A DNA stretch of 10,875 nt. Source: Elusimicrobiota bacterium. Its GTDB lineage: Bacteria; Elusimicrobiota; Elusimicrobia; UBA1565; UBA9628. The stretch covers positions 1 to 10,875 of the forward strand of contig JACQBB010000397.1 of NCBI GenBank assembly GCA_016194625.1, written 5' to 3'. The notes under the pieces are model-generated. The model was not told the DNA's origin, did no database searches, and saw nothing but the letters and a program-made list of their open reading frames with translations. The position numbers and the translations under genes were made by a program. This document shows positions 1 through 5,726 of the stretch, in pieces (within the stretch, counting starts at the first letter, position 1; every line of letters begins with the position of its first letter).

Positions 1-350
1 CGCGCCGCGGCGGCGGCCGGAGCGGCGGCGGGGGCGCCCAGCGCGGCGGCGGGAGCGGCCGCCAGGGCGGGAGCCGCGGACAGCGCCGACGGAGCGGCGG
101 CCAGCGGCGAGAGCGCCGGGGCGGCGAGCGTCGCGGTCAGGCCGGGGGCGGCGCTCAGCGCGGAGGGCGCGAGCGTCGTCAGCGGGGCGACGGCCGAGAC
201 GGCGGAGACGGAGGCGGCGGCGGCGCCGACGGACGCGGCGGGGCCGACGACAGGGCGCGCGACGACCTGGGACAGCGCGGCCTGGGGGATCGCGCTCAGG
301 ACGACCGACAGCGCGAGGAAGGCGGAGAACGGCTTCGGCGAGTTCTTCAT
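1..350 (-). CDS. Secreted Ala/Pro-rich protein, N-terminal part (runs off left edge)
   Basis: I read this frame by reverse-complementing the left edge. ATG at 350 opens a frame without stops to the window boundary (116 complete codons). The first residues are MKNSPKPFSAFLALSVVLSA: a basic n-region, a hydrophobic core at about residues 9-21 and small residues after it, a typical Sec signal peptide with cleavage likely near residue 25. From about residue 30 onward the sequence is almost only Ala, Pro, Val, Ser, Leu and Gly, with recurring AAP, LSAAP and APAL words, like an unstructured linker before a folded domain lying outside the window. Function is not recognisable. The start fits because TAGGAT (a -10-like box) lies 6 nt upstream and no Shine-Dalgarno site is present. 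The gene is divergent from ychF. A spurious open frame is possible at this GC content, but the signal peptide argues against it. Confidence 0.75.
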   Translation of the reverse strand, partial: MKNSPKPFSAFLALSVVLSAIPQAALSQVVARPVVGPAASVGAAAASVSAVSAVAPLTTLAPSALSAAPGLTATLAAPALSPLAAAPSALSAAPALAAAPAAALGAPAAAPAAAAA

Positions 351-487
351 AGCCGAATCCTATGAAACACCCCGATTTCCCTCGCGGGCCGACGGTCCCG
401 GGTCCACCGGGGCAGAGGGCCCGGCGTTTTGCGGGACTTTCGACCCACGGACCCTCCGGGCCCCGATTTGATACCATCGCTCCCCTA
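351..487. promoter_or_regulatory. Divergent promoter region between the Ala/Pro protein and ychF
   Basis: This 137-bp gap holds the start signals for both flanking genes. On the minus strand TAGGAT (357-362) lies 6 nt from the ATG at 350; no convincing -35 is seen. On the plus strand an extended -10, TGA-TACCAT (469-477), lies 10 nt before the ychF ATG at 488; the -35 is weak. Neither start has a Shine-Dalgarno site, so both transcripts probably have almost no 5' leader. The middle is GC-rich with several short CCGGG/CCCGG inverted words, none long enough to call a specific operator. Confidence 0.5.
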
Positions 488-1558
488 ATGGAAATCGGAA
501 TCGTCGGCCTCCCCAACGTCGGAAAGTCCACCATCTTCAACGCGCTGACCTCCGGCAACGCCGCGGCGTCGAACTACCCCTTCACCACCATCGAGCCCAA
601 CGTGGGCGTCGTCGCCGTCCCCGACCCGCGCCTCCAACGCCTGACCGAGCTGGTCAAGCCCAAGAAGACGGTCCCCGCCTCCTGCCGCTTCGTGGACATC
701 GCCGGCCTGGTCAAGGGCGCGGCGCAGGGCGAGGGCCTGGGCAACAAGTTCCTGGCCAACATCCGCGAGGTGGACGCGATCCTGCACATGGTCCGCCTGT
801 TCAAGGACCCCGACGTGGTGCACACGCTGGGCGCGGTGGACCCCAAGCGCGACATCGAGGTCATCGAGACCGAGCTGATGCTGGCCGACCTGGACAGCCT
901 GACCAAGTCCTTCGACAAGGTGTCGGGCAAGGCCAAGTCCGGCGACAAGGTCGCCCGCGAGCAGCTCGCCGTGCTCGAGACGCTCAAGAAGGGCCTGGAG
1001 GACGGAAAGCCCGCCCGCGCCCTCGGCCTGGACCCGAAGGCCCTCAAGGACTACCAGCTCCTGACCGCCAAGCCCGTCCTCTACGTCGGCAACACCGACG
1101 AGAGCCCGGACCCGAAGGTCGTCGCCGACTTCCAGGCGTACGCCAAGTCCCGCGGCTCCGAGTCCGTGGTCATCTGCGGCAAGCTGGAGGCCGAGATCGC
1201 CCAGCTGTCCGGCGACGACCGCGCGATGTTCATGAAGGACCTGGGCATGGAGACGAGCGGCCTGGAGAAGGTCATCGTCGCCGCCTACAAGACGCTCGGT
1301 CTGCAGTCCTACTTCACCGTCGGGGAGATCGAGGTCCGCGCCTGGACCGTCCCCGTCGGCGCGAAAGCCCCGCAGGCCGCCGGCGTCATCCACACCGACT
1401 TCGAGAAGGGCTTCATCAAGGCCGACGTCTACGGCTACGCCGACATCGACAAGCTCGGCACCGAGGCCGCCCTGCGCGAGAAGGGGATGATCCGTTCCGA
1501 GGGCAAAGAGTACGTGATGAAGGACGGCGATGTCTGCCACTTCAAGTTTTCGTCCTGA
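488..1558 (+). CDS. ychF: Ribosome-binding ATPase YchF (redox-regulated P-loop ATPase)
   Basis: 356 aa, close to the usual ~363. The family is a universally conserved OBG-type P-loop protein that prefers ATP over GTP, binds ribosomes and the proteasome/stress machinery, and is linked to translation and oxidative-stress response. Walker A GLPNVGKS is at residues 7-14, the G3 region DIAGLVKGA at 70-78 followed by [10 protein letters not shown], and the altered G4 motif is within GNTDES (201-206), where NTDE replaces the NKxD of true GTPases, as expected for ATP specificity. The helical insert spans about 115-190 and the TGS domain about 274-356, ending in [11 protein letters not shown] chose ATG 488 rather than the in-frame ATG at 362: the 42 extra residues are not family-like, and [10 protein letters not shown] is the normal N terminus. 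The 3' end overlaps the next gene by 29 bp, suggesting co-transcription. Confidence 0.96.
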   Translation: MEIGIVGLPNVGKSTIFNALTSGNAAASNYPFTTIEPNVGVVAVPDPRLQRLTELVKPKKTVPASCRFVDIAGLVKGAAQGEGLGNKFLANIREVDAILHMVRLFKDPDVVHTLGAVDPKRDIEVIETELMLADLDSLTKSFDKVSGKAKSGDKVAREQLAVLETLKKGLEDGKPARALGLDPKALKDYQLLTAKPVLYVGNTDESPDPKVVADFQAYAKSRGSESVVICGKLEAEIAQLSGDDRAMFMKDLGMETSGLEKVIVAAYKTLGLQSYFTVGEIEVRAWTVPVGAKAPQAAGVIHTDFEKGFIKADVYGYADIDKLGTEAALREKGMIRSEGKEYVMKDGDVCHFKFSS

Positions 1559-2711
1559 CCTCTGCCGTCACTTCGGCGTCTGCGGCGGCTGCTCCCTCCA
1601 GGACCGTCCCTATCCGGACCAGCTGACCTATAAGAAGGACAAGGTCGCGGCCGCGCTGTCGAAGCTCTCCGGTCTTCCGCCCCTCTCCATCCTGGGCGCG
1701 CCCGCGCCGTTCCAGTACCGCAACAAGATGGAGTTCAGCTTCGGCGACGTGTACCCGCCGGCGCCCGGCCAGTGGCTGCACCTGGGCATGAAGCCGAAGG
1801 GGCGCTGGTACCACATCCTCGACCTGGAGGAGTGCCGCCTGCCCAGCCCCGAGGCCGCGCCCCTGCTGGCCGCCGTGCGCGAGTGGGCCGCGCGCGAGAA
1901 GGTGCCGCCGTACAACTCCCATAAGAAGGAAGGCCAGCTGCGCCACCTGGTCCTGCGCGAGGCCAAGAACAGGCCGGAGCGCATGGTCGTGCTGGTCACC
2001 ACCACCGGCGACATCCCGAAGGATTCGTTCGTGGCCGCGGTGAAGTCAGTGTATCCCGCCACGACGATCCTGCTCGGCCGCAACGCCAAGGTCTCCGACA
2101 CGGCGGTGTCGGACTCGATGGAGCCGTTGACGGGTCCCGGACACATCACCGAGACGCTGAGGTTCGACGACGGCTCGGTCGACTACCGCATCTCCCCGCT
2201 GTCTTTCTTCCAAACGAACACCCTCGGGACGCAGGTGCTGTACGGCCTCCTGCGCGAGTGGACGCGCGAGCTGAAGGCCGACCTGATGCTGGACCTGTAC
2301 TGCGGCGGCGGCGGCATCGCGCTGTCGCTGGCCGGCGCGGCGCGCAAGGTCATCGGCGTCGAGTCCAACAAGGACGCCGTCGCCGACGCGAAGGCCAACG
2401 CCGAGCTCAACGGCTTCCGGAACTGCGACTTCTACGGCGCGACCGTCGAGTTCCTGCTCCCGTCCCTGCTCGACATGGGACCGCAGGCCGCCGTGGTGGA
2501 CCCGCCCCGCGTCGGCCTGCACGCCGCCGCCGCGAAGGCGCTCGCGGACATGGCGCCGCCCGTCCTGTTCTACGTCTCCTGCAACCCCGACGCGCTCGCC
2601 CGCGACCTGGCCCTGCTCGCGCCGCGCTACTCGGTCGAGCGCCTGACCTGCGTCGACCTGTTCCCGCACACCGACCACGTCGAGACCGTCGCCTGGCTCA
2701 CCCGCCGTTAG
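1530..2711 (+). CDS. [4Fe-4S] class I RNA (uracil-C5) methyltransferase, RlmC/RlmD/TrmA family, without TRAM domain
   Basis: 393 aa. The family methylates C5 of a specific uridine in 23S rRNA or tRNA using S-adenosylmethionine. The N terminus carries the iron-sulfur motif: Cys12, Cys18, Cys21 (CxxxxxCGGC) and a fourth Cys102 in LEECRLPS. The central domain spans about 55-215. The Rossmann methyltransferase domain starts near 225 with SFFQTN, then DLYCGGGG (255-262, cofactor loop), VDPPR (323-327) and SCNP (350-353) with nucleophile Cys351; Glu385 in DHVET is the likely general base. It lacks the N-terminal ~60-aa TRAM domain of RlmD, so its architecture is closer to E. coli RlmC; the target base cannot be decided from sequence. 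GAAGGA (1519-1524) lies 5 nt before ATG 1530, inside ychF, so translation is probably coupled. Confidence 0.93.
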   Translation: MSATSSFRPDLCRHFGVCGGCSLQDRPYPDQLTYKKDKVAAALSKLSGLPPLSILGAPAPFQYRNKMEFSFGDVYPPAPGQWLHLGMKPKGRWYHILDLEECRLPSPEAAPLLAAVREWAAREKVPPYNSHKKEGQLRHLVLREAKNRPERMVVLVTTTGDIPKDSFVAAVKSVYPATTILLGRNAKVSDTAVSDSMEPLTGPGHITETLRFDDGSVDYRISPLSFFQTNTLGTQVLYGLLREWTRELKADLMLDLYCGGGGIALSLAGAARKVIGVESNKDAVADAKANAELNGFRNCDFYGATVEFLLPSLLDMGPQAAVVDPPRVGLHAAAAKALADMAPPVLFYVSCNPDALARDLALLAPRYSVERLTCVDLFPHTDHVETVAWLTRR

Positions 2712-2730
2712 GGGTCAGGCTTTCGGTTCT

Positions 2731-2783
2731 TTCGAAAACCGGGTCGATTTTGGTATGATGTCGTCCTCCCCGGGCCTTCTTTT
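2731..2783 (+). promoter_or_regulatory. Promoter of tRNA-Arg (extended -10)
   Basis: TGG-TATGAT (2751-2759) is a good extended -10 (TATGAT at 2754-2759 matches 5 of 6). TTCGAA at 2731-2736, 17 nt upstream, is only a weak -35. The expected transcription start is near 2766, about 18 nt before the mature tRNA. A small hairpin (CGGTT 2724-2728 with AACCG 2737-2741) precedes it but lacks a T-run, so I do not call it the terminator of the methyltransferase gene. Confidence 0.55.
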
Positions 2784-2855
2784 GCGCTCGTAACACAACG
2801 GATAGTGTGCTGCCCTGCGAAGGCAGATATCCAGGTTCGATTCCCGGCGAGCGCA
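2784..2855 (+). tRNA. tRNA-Arg, anticodon GCG
   Basis: A 72-nt cloverleaf without encoded CCA. The acceptor stem GCGCTCG/CGAGCGC pairs over 7 bp. The D stem is ACAC/GTGT with loop AACGGATA, including the GG pair and the A20-type adenine that is an arginine identity element. The anticodon stem CTGCC/GGCAG encloses loop CTGCGAA with anticodon GCG at 2817-2819 (reads CGC and CGU). The variable loop is a short ATAT. The T loop is TTCGATT; the T stem CCAGG/CCCGG has one A-C mismatch (2833 with 2845). The discriminator base is A2855. Most bacteria read CGC/CGU with an ACG (inosine-modified) tRNA, so a G34 arginine tRNA is less usual; the CGC-heavy codon use of this window fits it. Confidence 0.9.
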
Positions 2856-2880
2856 ATGGACGGCTCGGGTTTTTCTTTTT
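2848..2880 (+). terminator. Possible intrinsic terminator of the tRNA transcript
   Basis: CGAGC (2848-2852, within the tRNA acceptor strand) can pair with GCTCG (2863-2867), followed by a T-rich run GGTTTTTCTTTTTT (2868-2881). The stem is only 5 bp and shares bases with the acceptor stem, so the T-run is the more solid evidence. Confidence 0.35.
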
Positions 2881-3009
2881 TAGGGACGATTTCTCAACGC
2901 GGAACGACAGCGTCTCTTCAATGGTCTCGCGGCGAGCATGTCCCGCGCGCCTCCGCCCCGGTGAAGGCCGATGCCTCGCAAAGACCTGCGTCGATGATGG
3001 CCGAGGGTC

Positions 3010-3044
3010 TTGACAACACCCATATACATGTATATGCTTATATT
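3010..3044 (+). promoter_or_regulatory. marR promoter with palindromic operator between -35 and -10
   Basis: A perfect -35, TTGACA (3010-3015), is followed after 17 nt by TATGCT (3033-3038). Between and over them lies a perfect 16-bp palindrome, CATATACA/TGTATATG (3021-3036), centred between 3028 and 3029. The expected transcription start coincides with the GTG at 3045. The palindrome shares ATATACAT and ATGTATAT words with the one upstream of the SDR gene, so it is the likely autoregulatory site of the MarR protein. The preceding stretch from 2882 to 3009 shows no gene or other clear element. Confidence 0.7.
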
Positions 3045-3488
3045 GTGAAGACCGAGAAGGTTGCCCAAAGCTGGACTCCGGATTGCGTATGCCTGCTCAT
3101 GCGGATGAACGCGCGCGCGATCAGCCAGATCTATGACGACGCGATGCGTCCCGCGGGCGTCCGCATCACGCAGTTCTCGTTTTTGCGCGCGATCGCGAAG
3201 CTCGGCCCGGTGACCTTCCAGCGCCTCTCGGATGTCCTCGCGCTCGACCAGACCACCTTGCCTCGCAGCCTGCGTCTCCTTGAGAAAGACGGCTTCATCA
3301 AGATCGAGGAGGGGGAGGATCGGCGCGAGCGACTAGCGTCCCTGACTTCCAAGGGCCGATCCGCCCTTGAAGCCGCTATGCCCTTGTGGAGCAAGGCTCA
3401 AGGACGGATCCGTTCGAAGTTCGATCCTGAGCGTTTGAATCAGATGAGAACGGAGCTCATGGAAATGCGGCGGGCCGCGGCGCAATAA
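3045..3488 (+). CDS. MarR-family winged-helix transcriptional regulator
   Basis: 147 aa from the GTG at 3045, the usual MarR length. The sequence begins VKTEKVAQSWTPDCVCLLMR; the Cys14-x-Cys16 pair before the first helix is seen in a subgroup of MarR proteins and could be a redox sensor (inference). The helix ARAISQIYDDAMRPAG (23-38) belongs to the dimer interface; the winged helix follows: ITQFSFLRAIAKLG, recognition helix region LALDQTTLPRSLRLLEKDG (65-83), and the wing with EDRRER (91-96). The frame stays open upstream to 2805, but that extension would run through the tRNA gene and the promoter, so it is rejected. GTG 3045 has no Shine-Dalgarno site and sits 6 nt after the -10 box, so the mRNA is probably leaderless. 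It likely represses itself and the SDR/Fe-S operon 59 nt downstream, with an unknown ligand. Confidence 0.88.
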   Translation: MKTEKVAQSWTPDCVCLLMRMNARAISQIYDDAMRPAGVRITQFSFLRAIAKLGPVTFQRLSDVLALDQTTLPRSLRLLEKDGFIKIEEGEDRRERLASLTSKGRSALEAAMPLWSKAQGRIRSKFDPERLNQMRTELMEMRRAAAQ

Positions 3489-3492
3489 TTTT

Positions 3493-3541
3493 TTGACATA
3501 TATATGTATATACATATATTGTCCGGCCGGACATCAGGAGG
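3493..3541 (+). promoter_or_regulatory. SDR operon promoter, nested palindromes and strong RBS
   Basis: TTGACA (3493-3498), a 16-nt spacer and TATATT (3515-3520) form a near-consensus promoter. The spacer and -10 are covered by a perfect 20-bp AT-only-but-one-GC-pair palindrome (3500-3519, halves ATATATGTAT/ATACATATAT). It abuts a second perfect 14-bp GC palindrome, TGTCCGG/CCGGACA (3520-3533), around the transcription start. A consensus AGGAGG is at 3536-3541. It directly touches the ATG at 3542 but is 6 nt from the ATG at 3548, which decides the start in favour of 3548. Confidence 0.8.
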
Positions 3542-3547
3542 ATGACC

Positions 3548-4363
3548 ATGCACGACAAAATCGACGACAAGATCGCATTCATCACCGGCGCCTCGTCCGG
3601 CATCGGACGGGAGATCGCGCGGCTGCTGGCGGAGCGCGGCGCCCGGGTGTTCGGCACGGCGCGCGACCCGCGGTCGGCCGACCCGATCCGAGGGGTCGAG
3701 TTCGTCCGCATGGACGTCACCGACGACTCGAGCGTGAGCGAAGCGGTCGCCCGCGTCGCCGAGGCGGCCGGGCCGATCCGATTCCTCGTGAACAACGCCG
3801 GTTACTCGCTCATGGGGGCGCTCGAGGAAACGAGCGTGTCGGAGGCGCGGGAGCAGTTCGAGACGAACCTCTTCGGAGTACTGCGCGTGACCAACGCCGT
3901 ATTGCCGGACATGCGCCGAGAGGGCTTCGGACGGATCGTCAACATCAGCTCCGTGCTGGGTTTTCTGCCGGCGCCGTACATGGGGATGTACGCGGCGAGC
4001 AAGCACGCGGTCGAGGGGTACACGGAAACGCTCGACCACGAGGTCAGGCGCTTCGGCGTGCGCGCGCTGCTGGTGGAGCCGGCGTACACGAAGACGCGGT
4101 TCGGCGGGAAGGCGAGATTCGCGAAGCTCTCGCTCGATGCCTACACGGATGAGCGGCGGCGTCTGGCCGCCGCGGCCGTGCAGAACGTCGAACGGGGAGA
4201 GGATCCTCGGATCGTGGCGGAGGCGGTTTGGACCGCGATGACGGCGAAGTCGCCGCGACAGCGGTATCCGGTCGGCAAGGCCGTCGCTCTCGGCCGGATG
4301 CGCCGCTTCGTTCCCGCCGGCCTCTTCGATAAGAGCTTCCGCAAACAGTTCAAAATGGAGTGA
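3548..4363 (+). CDS. Classical short-chain dehydrogenase/reductase (SDR)
   Basis: 271 aa. NAD(P)-dependent oxidoreductase acting on a carbonyl/hydroxyl group; the substrate is not predictable. The Rossmann nucleotide motif TGASSGIG is at 13-20; TARD (37-40) after strand 2 places an Arg at 39, which favours NADPH. MDVTD (55-59) contacts adenine, NNAG is at 82-85, Asn107 lies in ETNLFG, and the active site is Ser134/Ser135 in NISS, Tyr148 and Lys152 in MYAASK. The section 76-182 resembles the broad group of bacterial oxidoreductases related to 17-beta-hydroxysteroid/retinol dehydrogenases. The C-terminal substrate lid contains many basic residues (SPRQRYPVGK, RRFVPAGLF). It is the first gene of a two-gene unit: the stop is 4 nt before the next ATG. 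ATG 3548 is preferred over 3542 because of the AGGAGG spacing. Regulation by the adjacent MarR protein is likely. Confidence 0.93.
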   Translation: MHDKIDDKIAFITGASSGIGREIARLLAERGARVFGTARDPRSADPIRGVEFVRMDVTDDSSVSEAVARVAEAAGPIRFLVNNAGYSLMGALEETSVSEAREQFETNLFGVLRVTNAVLPDMRREGFGRIVNISSVLGFLPAPYMGMYAASKHAVEGYTETLDHEVRRFGVRALLVEPAYTKTRFGGKARFAKLSLDAYTDERRRLAAAAVQNVERGEDPRIVAEAVWTAMTAKSPRQRYPVGKAVALGRMRRFVPAGLFDKSFRKQFKME

Positions 4364-4367
4364 TCCG

Positions 4368-5702
4368 ATGAGCCAAGACGACGAGCACCCGACGGTCAGG
4401 GCGCACCGGCAAAGGCAGGCGCTGTCCGAGGCCTCCGCGCCGTTGGACCCCGCGTGGCTGCGGCGATTGTGCCTGGACGCCGGGGCGGACGACGTCGGCT
4501 TTGTCGAACTCGGTCGCCCGGGGTTGGAGGGTGAGCGGCAGCACATCGAGCGCGCCTTTCCGCACGCCCGCAGCCTGATCAGCATCGTGATGAGGATGAA
4601 CCGGGACAACGTGCGCAACCCGGCGCGCTCGGTCGCGAACCTGGAATTCCATCACACCTGCGACGACGTCAACGACGTGGCGCGGCACATCACCGCGGCG
4701 CTGGAGCGCGCGGGTATCCGCGCCGTGAATCCGTCCATGGGGTTCCCGATGGAAGCGGATCGTTGGGGCTCCGAGCGGCTATGGGTGGTCTCGCACAAGT
4801 CGATCGCGGTCGAGGCGGGCCTTGGGCACATGGGCATCCACCGCAACGTGATCCATCCCCGTTTCGGGAACTTCATCCTGCTGGGGACCGTTCTCGTCGG
4901 CGCCGAGATCGGCGAGTACGCGCAGAAGCTGGACTACAACCCGTGCCTCGAATGCAAGCTGTGCGTGGCCGCGTGTCCGGTCGGCGCGGTTGGGGCGGAC
5001 GGCGCGTTCGACTTCTCGGCCTGCTATACGCACAATTACCGGGAGTTCATGGGGGGATTCCAGGATTGGGTCGAGACCGTCGCGGACAGCCGCGACGGGA
5101 AGGATTATCGGTCGCGGGTGAAGGAGTCGGAATCGGTCTCGATCTGGCAAAGCCTCGCGTTCGGCGCGAATTACAAGGCGGCGTATTGCATGGCCGTGTG
5201 TCCGGCGGGCGAAGAGGTGATCGGGCCTTACCTGGCGTCGAAGAAAGCCTTCGCCGACGACGTGTTGCGGCCCTTGCAGGCGAAGCGCGAGCCGATATAC
5301 GTGGTGCCCGGTTCGGACGCCGAGACGCACGTGCAGAAGCGCTATCCGCACAAGACCGTGCGGCACGTACGGAATTCCTTGCGGCCGCGCAGCGTCGCGT
5401 ACCTGCTCGCGGGAATGCGCTTATCCTTCCAACGCCATGCCGCGGGGGATCTGGATGCCGTGTACCACTTCATTTTCACCGGGCAGGAGCCGGCGGAGGC
5501 GACCGTGACCGTCCGTGAGGGACGGCTCGACGTCCGAAAGGGCCTGCGCGGCGAGCCGAACCTCAAGATGACGGCCGATTCCGAAACATGGCTGGGCGTC
5601 CTGGCGGGGGAGCGCAACCTCGTTTGGGCGCTCATCACCCGCCGCGTTCGGCTGTCGGGAAACCCGAAGTGGCTCTTGGCGTTCAAGCGCTGCTTCGCTT
5701 GA
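4368..5702 (+). CDS. QueG-like 4Fe-4S ferredoxin-domain protein fused to an SCP2 sterol-carrier domain
   Basis: 444 aa. The N-terminal 190 residues have the look of the epoxyqueuosine reductase/reductive dehalogenase-related fold (ERAFPHARSLISIVM 61-75; GLGHMGIHRNVIHPRFGNFILLGTVL 151-176). The ferredoxin part has CLECKLCVAACP with Cys193, 196, 199 and 203. Further cysteines are Cys219, Cys274 and Cys278 (CMAVCP), one short of an obvious second four-cysteine set. From about 355 to 440 is a region like SCP2 lipid-binding domains (YHFIFTGQEPAEATVTVREG, then NLKMTADSETWLGVLAGE, and RLSGNPKWLLAF). The fusion suggests electron transfer to a hydrophobic or acyl substrate held by SCP2; this is inference. 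GGAG (4357-4360) is 7 nt before the ATG. It is unlikely to be true QueG because of the length, the SCP2 domain and the missing cysteine. It ends 24 nt before the convergent MFS gene. Confidence 0.82.
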   Translation: MSQDDEHPTVRAHRQRQALSEASAPLDPAWLRRLCLDAGADDVGFVELGRPGLEGERQHIERAFPHARSLISIVMRMNRDNVRNPARSVANLEFHHTCDDVNDVARHITAALERAGIRAVNPSMGFPMEADRWGSERLWVVSHKSIAVEAGLGHMGIHRNVIHPRFGNFILLGTVLVGAEIGEYAQKLDYNPCLECKLCVAACPVGAVGADGAFDFSACYTHNYREFMGGFQDWVETVADSRDGKDYRSRVKESESVSIWQSLAFGANYKAAYCMAVCPAGEEVIGPYLASKKAFADDVLRPLQAKREPIYVVPGSDAETHVQKRYPHKTVRHVRNSLRPRSVAYLLAGMRLSFQRHAAGDLDAVYHFIFTGQEPAEATVTVREGRLDVRKGLRGEPNLKMTADSETWLGVLAGERNLVWALITRRVRLSGNPKWLLAFKRCFA

Positions 5703-5726
5703 CCGGACGACCGATCATTCGCGCCG

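Noticed and set aside
362..487. 42-residue N-terminal extension of YchF
   Set aside because: Not family-like and covers the promoter region; [10 protein letters not shown] at 488 is the usual N terminus.
2724..2741. Terminator after the RNA methyltransferase gene
   Set aside because: Only a 5-bp stem with an 8-nt loop and no adjacent T-run; it overlaps the weak -35 of the tRNA promoter.
2805..3044. Upstream extension of the MarR frame
   Set aside because: It runs through the tRNA gene, the T-run and the promoter/operator; the MarR family length and promoter place the start at 3045.
5703..5726. Possible att site or insertion boundary at the end of the cassette
   Set aside because: No copy of the tRNA 3' end or other direct repeat is visible in these 24 nt, and no integrase is present.
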